Shown piece after piece: positions 9,502-22,645 of a stretch of DNA of 64,000 nucleotides. Source of the DNA: Paenibacillus antri (GTDB taxonomy: Bacteria; Bacillota; Bacilli; Paenibacillales; YIM-B00363). Below the pieces are notes generated by a model that had not been told where the DNA came from, did no database searches, and saw nothing but the letters and a program-made list of their open reading frames with translations. The stretch lies in contig NZ_VCIW01000006.1 of the NCBI RefSeq assembly GCF_005765165.1, forward strand, positions 62,001 through 126,000, in the 5' to 3' direction. Within the stretch, counting starts at the first letter, position 1; every line of letters begins with the position of its first letter. A program made the position numbers and the translations under genes.

Positions 9502-10606
9502 AGCTTTCTCCTTTTATAAAGGCCTCATAATGTCCGCGAACATACTCATGTATTTTTTGTTTAAAACGATAATCCGCGAAAGATTCGGCATGTCTGCGAA
9601 TTTCTACCGGGTCAAAAGACATCGTATCGAGCTTCTCGACGGCTTGAGACAGGCTTGAGGCGGTTTGTTCCGAAAAGAAAGTACCTGTAACCCCTTCTTT
9701 GACCGTCTCGAGGGCTCCGCCTTTCCCGAATGCGATGACCGGTCGCCCGCTGGCTTGCGCCTCGAGCGGAGTAATTCCGAAATCCTCGTTGCCCGGCATG
9801 ATAAAGGCTTTACAACGGGAATAGTAATCCGCAATTTCTTCGTCGGAACGTGCCCCAAGGAATGTAACCGTCGGACCGGCCAGCTTTTCCAAACGTTGTC
9901 GGTCGTATCCGTCGCCGATAATGATCAGAGGCTGACGCGAGAGATTCATCGACTCGATGACAATGTCAACTCTTTTGTAAGGTAAGAGCCTAGAGACGAT
10001 CAAGTAATAATCTTCCTGCTTGTCCGAAATCGTAAATTGGCTGAAATTGACGGGAGGATGAATGACCTCGGACGCTCTGCGGTAATATTTCTGAATACGA
10101 TTCGCGACATTGTTCGAATTCGCAATGTAATGATCAACTCTCGTAGAAGAGAGTTGATCCCACAACCGAAGACGGTGCAGCACGAACGGGAGAACATAAC
10201 GGTAGATCGGGTTTGTCCCAATCTCCTTCAAATAGTCGTGATACAGATCCCAAACATACCTCATAGGCGTATGGCAATAGCAAATATGAAGTTGATTTGG
10301 GTTCGTAATGATCCCTTTGGCGAATGCGCTGGAGGTACTTAGGATTAAGTCGTAGTTGCCAAGATCCAAGTTCTCGATCGCTAACGGAAGAAGGGAAAGC
10401 ATTTTCTTGTAATGATGTCTTGCTCCCGGGATCTTCTGGAGGAAGGAGGTGCGGACATCGGCGTTTTGTAACCGTGCAGGTATCTTAGTCTTGTCGCATA
10501 TTAGTGTATAGACAGGCGCGTCAGGAAACAAATCCATAAAGCATTCCAACACACGCTCGGCCCCGCCATATTGCGTTAAATAATCATGTACGATCGCGAC
10601 CTTCAC
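9476..10606 (-). CDS. GT4-family glycosyltransferase
   Basis: A 376-aa GT-B enzyme. The N-terminus (HDYLTQYGGAERVL) resembles mannosyltransferases of the WbaZ/MtfB group. The C-terminal nucleotide-sugar site has the EAQASGRPVIAFGKGGALET region, preceded by GNEDFGITPLEAQ. No membrane segment. The GTG start overlaps the upstream stop codon as GTGA, showing tight coupling. A donor such as GDP-mannose is plausible given manC nearby, but that is inference. Confidence 0.88.
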   Translation of the reverse strand: MKVAIVHDYLTQYGGAERVLECFMDLFPDAPVYTLICDKTKIPARLQNADVRTSFLQKIPGARHHYKKMLSLLPLAIENLDLGNYDLILSTSSAFAKGIITNPNQLHICYCHTPMRYVWDLYHDYLKEIGTNPIYRYVLPFVLHRLRLWDQLSSTRVDHYIANSNNVANRIQKYYRRASEVIHPPVNFSQFTISDKQEDYYLIVSRLLPYKRVDIVIESMNLSRQPLIIIGDGYDRQRLEKLAGPTVTFLGARSDEEIADYYSRCKAFIMPGNEDFGITPLEAQASGRPVIAFGKGGALETVKEGVTGTFFSEQTASSLSQAVEKLDTMSFDPVEIRRHAESFADYRFKQKIHEYVRGHYEAFIKGESYEFTSKRS

Positions 10607-11733
10607 CGGTTTCCCCCCAATGCCTTTCGATAAGTACTTTTCGTCTTTTCGTACGTTTGCTCCCAGCCGAATCGCGTTGCTCTCTCCAATGATTTTTCGA
10701 TATATGAATCCCTATGCCGGGAATCGATTTCGAATTGGCGCATAGCATCCGCCCATTCTTCGAATGCATCGGGCGGCAATAAGATCCCGTTGTCGCCGAC
10801 CACCTCCGGAATCGACGAGGCGTTGGAAGCAATCACCGGCACCCCGCAACCCATGGCTTCTAGGAGTGGAATCCCAAAGCCCTCATACCATGAGGGGAAG
10901 ACGAATGCCAGAGCCCCGGTGTAAATCGCAGGCAGATCCTCGTCGGCAATGAATCCGGTAAAACAAATTTCTTGTTGCAACCCATGTTCTTGGACGTACT
11001 GAAATATAGGATCAAACTTCCAGCCCTTCGCTCCGACAATAACCAGTTTCGCTTCCGAATGGAATGTTTTCTTCAATTGGTTAAAGCTTTGAAGGAGACC
11101 GAGCAGGTTTTTCCTCGGTTCCAGAGTACCCACGAATAAGAAGTAACTTTCAGGCAAATTATATTTGCATATTGTGTCCCTGACCGCTTCCGATGGAACA
11201 GGCTTAAATTTTTTATCGGCCGCAAGGTGAATCACATCCACTTTGCTTTCGGGAATATGAAGCAATTCGACAATGTCCTCTTTCGTTTGTTCCGAAATCG
11301 CGATAACCCGTTCCGCACGCTGTGCCGAGTAGGGAACCCATTTCGAGTGATGGGCGTATATTTTTGCGCTTGTAGTATTCGGATTTCTCAAAAATGCTAA
11401 GTCGTGAATCGAGACGACGGAGCAACGCTTCCGGATCGGCTGGATCGTAAAGTTCGTCCCGTGAAATAAATCGTATTTCGTTCGGGCGAACGCATCGACT
11501 GGAAGATCGTAAAGCAAATTCGGTTTCATAAACCTTCTTATTAATTTGTATGGATATCGGTTGTTATGCACAGGCCATCCCGCATCTAAGTGGATGCTCT
11601 TCACCAGTCGATTGATCCAAAACGTAGCTTGAATATGTGGATCTTCCTGCATGAGTTCACCGATGCTCTTCACGTATCGAGCGATGCCGGTAGCAGGACC
11701 GAGGAGCGGTTGCGCATCGACCAGTATGTTCAT
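10603..11733 (-). CDS. GT4-family glycosyltransferase
   Basis: A 376-aa GT-B fold enzyme. It shows VGTLEPRKNLLGLLQSF (about residues 190-210) and the C-terminal donor motif WYEGFGIPLLEAMGCGVPV (about 275-295), with EGFGIPLLE carrying the E-x7-E pattern of retaining GT4 enzymes. ATG 11733 has GAGGGAG upstream. It lies 2 nt downstream of the initiating transferase and shares 4 nt with the next GT. It probably adds an early sugar to the lipid-linked glycan. Confidence 0.9.
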   Translation of the reverse strand: MNILVDAQPLLGPATGIARYVKSIGELMQEDPHIQATFWINRLVKSIHLDAGWPVHNNRYPYKLIRRFMKPNLLYDLPVDAFARTKYDLFHGTNFTIQPIRKRCSVVSIHDLAFLRNPNTTSAKIYAHHSKWVPYSAQRAERVIAISEQTKEDIVELLHIPESKVDVIHLAADKKFKPVPSEAVRDTICKYNLPESYFLFVGTLEPRKNLLGLLQSFNQLKKTFHSEAKLVIVGAKGWKFDPIFQYVQEHGLQQEICFTGFIADEDLPAIYTGALAFVFPSWYEGFGIPLLEAMGCGVPVIASNASSIPEVVGDNGILLPPDAFEEWADAMRQFEIDSRHRDSYIEKSLERATRFGWEQTYEKTKSTYRKALGGNR

Positions 11734-11735
11734 GG

Positions 11736-13226
11736 TTAGTATGCTCCCTCTCCCTTGATTACCACGGGGATCGTCTTTAACATAATTTTGACATCCAGGC
11801 CTAGACTCCAGTTTTCTATATAATAAATGTCTAAATTAATCCATTGTTGGAACGAGAGGTCGCTCCGGCCGCTGACTTGCCATAACCCTGTGATTCCGGG
11901 AAGGACTTCGAGTCGTCTCCATTCCCAATCCCCGTACAAATCGACTTCGTTCGGAAGCGGAGGGCGCGGCCCGACTAAACTCATGTTGCCCTTCAAAACG
12001 TTCAATAACTGCGGAAGCTCATCGATCGAATATTTTCTCAGAATTCTCCCGATACGAGTTACCCTTGGATCGTTTTTAATTTTGAAAGCGGCCCCGTCCA
12101 TCTCGTTCTTGTCGCTAAGTTGGGGTAACAGTTGCTCGGCATTTCGAACCATAGAACGAAACTTGTACATTCCGAACATTTTCCCGTTCTTCCCGATTCG
12201 TATTTGTTTATAAAGAACAGGGCCGCCATCCTCTAACTTTATTAATATGGCGACTAAACCGAGCAATGGGGACATAATGAGTAACCCGATGGAGGATAAG
12301 ACTACATCGAATATTCTTTTTAGCGCATACCCTAGTCCTTGCATGGGAGTACGTATCAGCGTCATTACAGGCAGTGCATTAATATTGCCAATCTGAACCG
12401 TACTGAACATTAAATTGAACATATCGGGTACGATTTTAATATTTATTGAGATTTTCCTTAGATCTTTAATGATGCTATCGACTAGAGTTCTTTGCGAAGG
12501 GATCGTAATGATAATCTCATCTACATGATTAGTAGTGACGAGACTCTTTAGGCTCGAGGTGGTACCTAAACATTGGTGTGAATCGTACAAACTCGTTTCT
12601 TGATCGTCCACATATCCGAGTACGCGATATCCTAACCAAGGGTGAGCCCCGAATTCGTCCATAATTAATTTGCCGATTTTCCCTGCACCGACGATAATCA
12701 CATTTTTGGTGAGATATCCTTTCCGCGCCAGCGAGAAATAGATCATTCTTTTCGATCCTCTCAACAAAAACGATCCCATAAGCGCCGTAACCCAAAAACT
12801 CACGATGACAAGTCTCGAATACTCGTCGAAATTTAATAAGAAGCTAATCCCTATTGAAATCAATAGGGCATAAGAGTGGGCTTGGAGTGTCTTAAATAAC
12901 TCATCCATCAACCCAAGGCTTGCCCTGAAATTGAATATTTTGTTTTTGTAGACAAAGAAAAGGTAGAAAACGGCGAAAGCAATAAAAAACAAACCGTACT
13001 GAAAAAATCTAGGGCCGTGCCATTGCAAGAGTGTAAAGTCGGCTTGAAATTCGTATGCCATTCGTAATTGGTATAAGCTTAAAAATATGAAGGCAAGGCA
13101 TGCCATCTCTACTGCGGTAAATGTGAATCCTAGCCATAACGACAAATTTTTCTTTTTTTCGATTTTTTGATTGACTTCTATTGTTTGGGACGACAAATTC
13201 CCCAAATTTACGAACATCGGCCGCAA
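11736..13226 (-). CDS. Undecaprenyl-phosphate sugar-1-phosphate transferase (WbaP/WcaJ/WsfP type)
   Basis: A 496-aa polyprenyl glycosylphosphotransferase that transfers a hexose-1-phosphate to undecaprenyl phosphate, the first committed step of glycan assembly. It has four N-terminal transmembrane helices, a central Rossmann-like CoA-binding domain (about 175-260), a fifth helix (about 300-320) and the catalytic domain with KRIFDVVLS, KFRSM, DELPQLLNVLKG, SLVGPRPP and LPGITGLWQVSGR. The start is either TTG 13226 (GAGAGGGG about 9 nt upstream) or ATG 13217. First gene of the minus-strand operon. Confidence 0.93.
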   Translation of the reverse strand: MRPMFVNLGNLSSQTIEVNQKIEKKKNLSLWLGFTFTAVEMACLAFIFLSLYQLRMAYEFQADFTLLQWHGPRFFQYGLFFIAFAVFYLFFVYKNKIFNFRASLGLMDELFKTLQAHSYALLISIGISFLLNFDEYSRLVIVSFWVTALMGSFLLRGSKRMIYFSLARKGYLTKNVIIVGAGKIGKLIMDEFGAHPWLGYRVLGYVDDQETSLYDSHQCLGTTSSLKSLVTTNHVDEIIITIPSQRTLVDSIIKDLRKISINIKIVPDMFNLMFSTVQIGNINALPVMTLIRTPMQGLGYALKRIFDVVLSSIGLLIMSPLLGLVAILIKLEDGGPVLYKQIRIGKNGKMFGMYKFRSMVRNAEQLLPQLSDKNEMDGAAFKIKNDPRVTRIGRILRKYSIDELPQLLNVLKGNMSLVGPRPPLPNEVDLYGDWEWRRLEVLPGITGLWQVSGRSDLSFQQWINLDIYYIENWSLGLDVKIMLKTIPVVIKGEGAY

Positions 13227-13281
13227 CCTTAGGAACCCCTCTCGTGGGAAGAAATGCTGATAGAGAACACATACTCATTCC

Positions 13282-13309
13282 ATTATAATTACCATTATAG
13301 TTCGATTAA
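13282..13309 (-). promoter_or_regulatory. Probable promoter of the minus-strand glycan operon
   Basis: On the minus strand a TATAAT box (13287-13282) has a TTAATC-like -35 (13309-13304) at 16 nt. A second TATAAT lies at 13299-13294. The 249-bp gap between the divergent operons (13227-13475) holds this and the manC promoter; no gene is seen in it. Confidence 0.4.
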
Positions 13310-13380
13310 GTTTCGTTTAGTAGCGCGAAAAAATTACCTATGAATTATAACATAAGGGTTTCATTGGTTTCCATTTATTG

Positions 13381-13409
13381 TTGGCATCGCAACTTGCTAA
13401 GGATATAAT
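13381..13409 (+). promoter_or_regulatory. Sigma-A promoter of the manC operon
   Basis: TTGGCA (13381-13386), a 17-nt spacer and TATAAT (13404-13409), about 65 nt before the manC start. This is the only strong promoter seen for the approximately 12-kb operon. Confidence 0.75.
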
Positions 13410-13475
13410 AGTATAGTTATGATAATGTCGAATGCTGTATTATCTTGCAGTACAGTGTAACGGGAGGGTATAGGG

Positions 13476-15547
<2,072 letters not shown>

Positions 15548-15568
15548 CTCTTACTAGGAAGTGATGCC

Positions 15569-17429
<1,861 letters not shown>

Positions 17430-17440
17430 GTGGAATTTCA

Positions 17441-18226
17441 ATGAACTTTGAGCTTTGGCGCTATCGAGGCTATATATGGAATAACGCAATTATGGATCTC
17501 AGGAACCGATACGCCGGTTCCTCTTTTGGTGTTTTGTGGAATGTGCTTCAGCCATTGTTCCAAATATTAATTTTCACATTCGTCTTTTCGCAAATTATGG
17601 TTGCGAGAATCCCAGGGTTGGAGTCCACATCTGCTTTTGCGATATATTTATGCGCCGGGTTGATTCCTTGGGGGATATTCTCAGAAACTGTAATAAGGGG
17701 TAGCAATTCCTTCCTTGAGAACGCTTCGTTTCTGAAGAAATTGCCCGTCCCTGAGTACGTTTTTATTTGTCAATCCGTCGTTGCATCAACCATTGTATTA
17801 TTTGTTTCTGTTTCGATTTTGCTTATTGTTGTCACGTTTTTGGGCGGGGCAGTGAGCGTGACGTGGCTCCTACTTCCGTTAATGCTGTTACTCTTCCAGG
17901 CCTTTGCTTTTGGACTAGCTTTATTGTTTGGTTGTATCAACGTTTTTTTCAGGGATATCGGTCAAATCCTCGGTACAGCCATGCAAATTTGGATGTGGAT
18001 GACTCCGATCGTGTACTTTAAGGACATTCTTCCCGAAGGGTTCCAACAGGCTGTGGACATTAATCCGGTTTATTGGTATATTTCGTCCCTTCACGAAATT
18101 ATCGTGTATTCCAAAGTACCCGATCTTCAGTTATGGACTAGTATGGTAATATGTTCGTTGGTCTCCATTATATTGGGAGCTCTAGTTCTTAGAGCATTAA
18201 GAGCCGAAATAAGGGATGTTATTTAA
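17441..18226 (+). CDS. wzm: ABC-2 polysaccharide exporter permease (Wzm)
   Basis: A 261-aa integral membrane protein with six predicted helices. The N-terminus (DLRNRYAGSSFGVLWNVLQP) is typical of Wzm/TagG/RfbD permeases. It forms the channel that exports a completed lipid-linked glycan with the ATPase encoded by the next gene, which begins immediately after its stop codon. AGGTGG precedes the ATG. Confidence 0.92.
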   Translation: MNFELWRYRGYIWNNAIMDLRNRYAGSSFGVLWNVLQPLFQILIFTFVFSQIMVARIPGLESTSAFAIYLCAGLIPWGIFSETVIRGSNSFLENASFLKKLPVPEYVFICQSVVASTIVLFVSVSILLIVVTFLGGAVSVTWLLLPLMLLLFQAFAFGLALLFGCINVFFRDIGQILGTAMQIWMWMTPIVYFKDILPEGFQQAVDINPVYWYISSLHEIIVYSKVPDLQLWTSMVICSLVSIILGALVLRALRAEIRDVI

Positions 18227-19552
18227 ATGATGAATGAGGAACTGTTGGTTCAGGCGCATAATGTTTCAAAAAAATATAAAATCTATAAAAATCCTTATCA
18301 TCGACTAATAGAATGGGCCACCTTTGGTACATTAGGTAAACATGAGCAATTTTGGGCGCTTCAAGACATAAGTTTCGAGCTGCATAAAGGGGAATGTTTG
18401 GGGATTATCGGGCATAACGGTGCCGGCAAGAGTACTCTTCTTAAAATATTGTCTAAGGCGTTATGGCCAACGACAGGGGAAATCAAAGTATCGGGAAACA
18501 TGGTTTCCCTTCTTGAACTTGGAACTGGGTTTCATCCCGAGTTGTCTGGATTAGATAACATATATAACAGTGGGAAGTTACTGGGATTTGATAAACACTA
18601 TTTAAATGAGAAGATCGATGATATTTTAAATTTCGCCGAGTTAGGCGATTTTATTAAGCAGCCGGTGAAAACCTACTCTTCAGGAATGTTCGTCCGACTT
18701 GCTTTTTCGTTATTTGCAAACCTAAAGCCGGACATATATATCGTTGACGAAGCGTTATCAGTAGGGGATATCTTCTTCCAACAAAAATGTTTTTCTTTTT
18801 TAAAAGACTTAAAGGAAAAAGGGACCGGAATCATTTTAGTGACACATGACATGCAAACTGTAATGAAATTTTGCGATAAGGTATTGATTTTCGACAAAGG
18901 TCGGATCGTCCACTCTGGATCGCCTGTCGATATGGTTAACTTATTCTATTCGATGGGGAAAACGGGAGAAAGGTCTGTTGCTAATGAAGTTACAATCCTC
19001 GATGGGGATGTCCAGGAAAAAGTCTCTATTCCACTTCAGGCAAAACTGAATATTAGCCAAGCAACAGGTATTCGAAGAGGGGACAAGAAGGTCGAGTTAT
19101 TGGGTGTAGAAATCGTCAGTTTAGACCAACAAGAAATCAACACCGCAATGACGGGAGATAAGCTGCGGTTAAACATATATGCCGTCGCTCATGAAGATGT
19201 TGAAGATCTGACATTCGGTTATCAGATCACTGATCGGCATAATACAGTAGTCTTTGGTCAAAATTCCTACATGGTTAATCAATTAAGACTAAGGGCTACG
19301 AAGAACCAGATAATGAAGGCGACATTCGATATCGATATGCGTTTGTTTCAGGGATTATACACTTTTGCTATTGCGGCTACGGATTGCGACACAGATATAA
19401 CTAATCATGTATATGATTGGATCGAGGGTGCAATACTACTGGAAATTATGAGACCTGTACGGCGAGAATTCCATGGCATTGCGCAGCTTGACACGCACTT
19501 TAATATCACCTATGCCGAGGAATCCTCTTTAATAAAACCCGCAGCGAACTAA
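18227..19552 (+). CDS. wzt: ABC exporter ATPase with C-terminal glycan-binding domain (Wzt)
   Basis: A 441-aa protein. Its N-terminal ABC ATPase domain has Walker A GHNGAGKST (about residues 60-68), signature YSSGM (about 149) and Walker B IYIVDEAL (about 170). The C-terminal beta-sandwich (about 285-441, LLGVEIVSLDQQEINTAMTG onward) matches the Wzt-C type that, in E. coli O8/O9a, recognises the terminal modification of a finished polymer. Its presence implies that the glycan carries a non-reducing-end cap, and the next gene is a methyltransferase. ATG 18227 or 18230 is the start. Confidence 0.92.
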   Translation: MMNEELLVQAHNVSKKYKIYKNPYHRLIEWATFGTLGKHEQFWALQDISFELHKGECLGIIGHNGAGKSTLLKILSKALWPTTGEIKVSGNMVSLLELGTGFHPELSGLDNIYNSGKLLGFDKHYLNEKIDDILNFAELGDFIKQPVKTYSSGMFVRLAFSLFANLKPDIYIVDEALSVGDIFFQQKCFSFLKDLKEKGTGIILVTHDMQTVMKFCDKVLIFDKGRIVHSGSPVDMVNLFYSMGKTGERSVANEVTILDGDVQEKVSIPLQAKLNISQATGIRRGDKKVELLGVEIVSLDQQEINTAMTGDKLRLNIYAVAHEDVEDLTFGYQITDRHNTVVFGQNSYMVNQLRLRATKNQIMKATFDIDMRLFQGLYTFAIAATDCDTDITNHVYDWIEGAILLEIMRPVRREFHGIAQLDTHFNITYAEESSLIKPAAN

Positions 19553-19577
19553 TTGCTTGATGAAAAGGAGGGGTATC

Positions 19578-20990
19578 ATGGGCAAACAAGTTATTACGAT
19601 TGATAAGTGTTGGTGTGGTTCCACAGACTTACAAAAGTATAATGAACAGTATGTGAAGTGTATGAGCTGCTCTACACTGTTGAACAGTCCACGATTCGTT
19701 TCCGAGTATTTTGAAGTTGAGAATGATAATAACGATTTTTACGGAAAAAACTATTGGTTGCAGCATCAGACAGAATCATTTGGTCATCCCGATATTCGAA
19801 AAAGATCTCGAGAGGACCTAACGCAAAGGTGTCTATACTGGTTGAACACCATTTTAAAATATAAGATGCCTCCTACACGTTCTTTAGAGCTTGGATGTGG
19901 ACCAGGAACGCTTGTCCATCTAATGAAGCAATGCGGATTTGACGCAACTGGGTTGGAACTTAGTCGTTGGGTGGTTGAGTACGGGAAATCCACCCATGGC
20001 GTTAATATTATTCATGGGAAAATTGAAGATGCTACCATCCCTGACGAATCACAAGATCTTATTATTATGATGGACGTCCTTGAGCATTTCACCGATCCCG
20101 TTCATACAATGACGGTCGTAGCAGATAAATTGAAGGAAAACGGAATCGTTGTTATCCAGACCCCGCGATTTAATCATTTTAGTTATGAAGAATTGCTTGA
20201 AACGAATGATATGTTTTTAAAGCAATTCAAGGATCAAGAGCATCTGTTTTTGTTTACTCAGGAGAGCGTCGAGAGGTTAATAAGTTCTGTTGGGTTCCAG
20301 TATGTGAAATTTTATGAACCTTTGTTTGGTTATGATATGTTCCTAGTCGCGTCAAAGAAAGAACCTCTGATAAATTCTGACGATGATGTGATTACTCATT
20401 TAGAAGGAAATCCCAACAGTAGGATCGTACTAGCTATGTTAGATCTGTATAAGAAACAAGTCCATACGGAAAAAGAAGCGATATTGCGTCTGGAATCGGT
20501 TCAGAAGTTAGAAGCATGGTTGAAAGAGAGCGAAACCGACCGAGAGGCTCGTTTAGTTATTATTAATGCTTTGGAGAAACGCCTTCTTGAGAGTGAGTCC
20601 GATCGGGAAGCGCGGTTGGGAATTATTAAAGAATTGGAGAAGCGACTCCAAGAGAGTGAATCCGACCGGAATGCAAGATTATCAATTATTCAAGAGCTTC
20701 AAAATAAGCTTGAAGTATGCGAAAAAGACCATCAGGCTAGCTTGGCGAAAATTAATGATTTACAGAGGCAAATTGCCGAGTGCGAGGGCGATCGCCAAGC
20801 GCGATTGGGAATCATACAAGAAATACAGGAACGCTTGATTGAAAGTGAGGAAGACCGAGCTGCACGGCTTTCCATTATTCAAGAACTTGAGAAGAAACTT
20901 GTGGAAAGTGAAAAAGATCGATCCAATCGTTTGGAACTCATCCATGAGTTAGAAAGACAACTAAAAAAGAAAAACTCTGAACATAAATAA
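19578..20990 (+). CDS. SAM methyltransferase fused to a 7 x 21-residue coiled coil (probable glycan chain terminator)
   Basis: 470 aa. A Cys-rich N-terminus (CWCGS...CMSC, about residues 7-29) suggests a zinc knuckle. A class I methyltransferase domain follows, with motif I LELGCGPGT (about 104-112) and DVLEHFTDP. Residues 315-461 are seven consecutive 21-residue repeats (ESESDREARLGIIKELEKR type), i.e. three heptads each: a long regular coiled coil ending in a Lys-rich tail. AAGGAGGGG sits before ATG 19578. E. coli WbdD likewise joins a capping enzyme to a coiled-coil ruler and works with a Wzt-C exporter. That role here is inferred. No kinase domain is seen. Confidence 0.85.
   Translation: MGKQVITIDKCWCGSTDLQKYNEQYVKCMSCSTLLNSPRFVSEYFEVENDNNDFYGKNYWLQHQTESFGHPDIRKRSREDLTQRCLYWLNTILKYKMPPTRSLELGCGPGTLVHLMKQCGFDATGLELSRWVVEYGKSTHGVNIIHGKIEDATIPDESQDLIIMMDVLEHFTDPVHTMTVVADKLKENGIVVIQTPRFNHFSYEELLETNDMFLKQFKDQEHLFLFTQESVERLISSVGFQYVKFYEPLFGYDMFLVASKKEPLINSDDDVITHLEGNPNSRIVLAMLDLYKKQVHTEKEAILRLESVQKLEAWLKESETDREARLVIINALEKRLLESESDREARLGIIKELEKRLQESESDRNARLSIIQELQNKLEVCEKDHQASLAKINDLQRQIAECEGDRQARLGIIQEIQERLIESEEDRAARLSIIQELEKKLVESEKDRSNRLELIHELERQLKKKNSEHK
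20520..20960 (+). repeat. Seven tandem 63-bp coding repeats (21-aa coiled-coil unit)
   Basis: Consecutive in-frame 63-bp units begin at 20520, 20583, 20646, 20709, 20772, 20835 and 20898. Each encodes a unit like LxESExDRxARLxIIxELEK. They differ in nucleotide sequence but keep length exactly, with no partial unit inside the array. Confidence 0.92.
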
Positions 20991-21032
20991 AACTAGCACT
21001 GAAAGAGAAACTCATTTGGTGGTGAAACTTTG

Positions 21033-22634
21033 ATGAAAGTTGCAATCGATGTGGTTCCTATACGGGGTACTGGTGAGAACGGTGGGGCTCACCATCTAGT
21101 ACTCGAACTCCTTCAAGGAATGGCGAGACGTAACCGTAACCATGAATATTTACTCTTAACCGCTGAGTGGAATCATCAATACTTCGAACGTTTTGAAGAT
21201 CTTGGGATGAAGAGGTTTTGTGTTCTTCGTCAAGGAAGTTCAGACGACCGGAATGTTTCGATTACTTCAAACGCACTGATTTCCAAGATAATTTCAAAAA
21301 TGAAATCCAAGCTGAAGCCATATCTCGGAAGTCGTTCCAATTCATCTTTGCTTTCAGACCTTGGCGTCGATGTATTGTTTTGCCCAATGACGGCGGTTAC
21401 TTACGCCGAGGTGGGAATTCCCACACTGAGCTTAATTTACGATATCCAACATGAGTACTACCCGCAATTCTTTTCACAGGATGAGTTGGCTCACCGTAAT
21501 TCTTTCTATGAAAAGGTTTGTAAAGTAGCTGATTCAGTTGTATGTATTTCGGAGTTTACGAAACAGTCCATTGTAGAAAAGTATGGGTATCCGTCGGAAA
21601 AAGCAAAAGTGGTGTATATCTCGATCCAGGATCGAATGTCTGCTAAGTCCGAAAATATAGCCAATGCTGTCTTGGATAAGTACGGGATAAGAAGCAAAAT
21701 CTATGCATTTTACCCTGCAAACTTTTGGGCACATAAGAATCATAAGATGTTACTAACCGCACTTTCCATGTTTCGTCATAACCACCCCGAATTCGACCTT
21801 CATTTATGTCTAACAGGGAGTTTGTGGAAAGAACAAAAAGTCTTGCATGATGCAATTGATGTCCTTGGTCTTAAAGATAAAGTACATTACCTAGGATACG
21901 TTCCGGATGAGGAATTATCGGTCGTTATGTCCCGTAGCGCATTTGTTATTTTTCCTAGTTTGTTTGAAGGATTTGGCATTCCAGTGGCCGAAGCGATGTC
22001 GCTTGGCGTACCGGTACTTTGCAGCGAAACGACGAGTCTTCCAGAAGTAGGCGGCGATGCGGCACTATACTTCGATCCGAAAAAGCCGGATACGATGGTA
22101 GAACGAATGTTTCAAATTCTTACTAACCTTGAATTACAACAAACGTGTGTAAAGAGAGGATTGGAATACGTTAAAAGATTTAACAGCGAACGGATGGTTG
22201 AAGAGTACTCGTTAGCAATAGAATCCATCTACGGAATTCAAGCGAGAGAAGCTTACTCATCACGGGGAATTTATCCCGATCATTGGACTGAGGAGACCTT
22301 TGAGTTTACTTGCGGACCGAGCGATTGTTCGCGGATTGTTCGGTTATCCTTACTTTTACCGCCCGTGTCGCCAGTTAAGTCGTCAATCCTTATAGTTACT
22401 AACGGAAGGAAACGAAAGAATTATACTATTGATAGCGGTGTGCCACTTCAGATTAACGAGGAAATTGATAGAGGACTTACAAAGCTAGGTTTTCATGTGA
22501 AATCATTATTTTCTCCACAAGATATAGGCATTCCAGATTCTAGAATCCTAGGTATTCAAGTTTTAAATGCAAGCGTCGTTGATAAAAACACAGATAATAT
22601 CCTCAATAATTTCCATACTATTTCAACTCCTTAG
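21033..22634 (+). CDS. GT4-family glycosyltransferase with C-terminal beta-rich extension
   Basis: 533 aa. The GT-B core (about residues 1-395) shows GGAHHLVLELLQGM in the acceptor domain and SLFEGFGIPVAEAMSLGVPV (about 309-328) in the donor domain. About 135 extra C-terminal residues (from about 400, GPSDCSRIVRLSLLLPP onward) look like a beta-sandwich of unknown role. ATG 21033 follows a GGTGG site. First of an alternating GT4-GT2-GT4-GT2 series. Confidence 0.88.
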   Translation: MKVAIDVVPIRGTGENGGAHHLVLELLQGMARRNRNHEYLLLTAEWNHQYFERFEDLGMKRFCVLRQGSSDDRNVSITSNALISKIISKMKSKLKPYLGSRSNSSLLSDLGVDVLFCPMTAVTYAEVGIPTLSLIYDIQHEYYPQFFSQDELAHRNSFYEKVCKVADSVVCISEFTKQSIVEKYGYPSEKAKVVYISIQDRMSAKSENIANAVLDKYGIRSKIYAFYPANFWAHKNHKMLLTALSMFRHNHPEFDLHLCLTGSLWKEQKVLHDAIDVLGLKDKVHYLGYVPDEELSVVMSRSAFVIFPSLFEGFGIPVAEAMSLGVPVLCSETTSLPEVGGDAALYFDPKKPDTMVERMFQILTNLELQQTCVKRGLEYVKRFNSERMVEEYSLAIESIYGIQAREAYSSRGIYPDHWTEETFEFTCGPSDCSRIVRLSLLLPPVSPVKSSILIVTNGRKRKNYTIDSGVPLQINEEIDRGLTKLGFHVKSLFSPQDIGIPDSRILGIQVLNASVVDKNTDNILNNFHTISTP

Positions 22635-22645
22635 GAGCGGTATAT

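Noticed and set aside
20520-20960. 63-bp tandem repeats considered as CRISPR or non-coding satellite
   Set aside because: The units are in frame, diverged at synonymous sites and encode a heptad pattern; they have no unique spacers.
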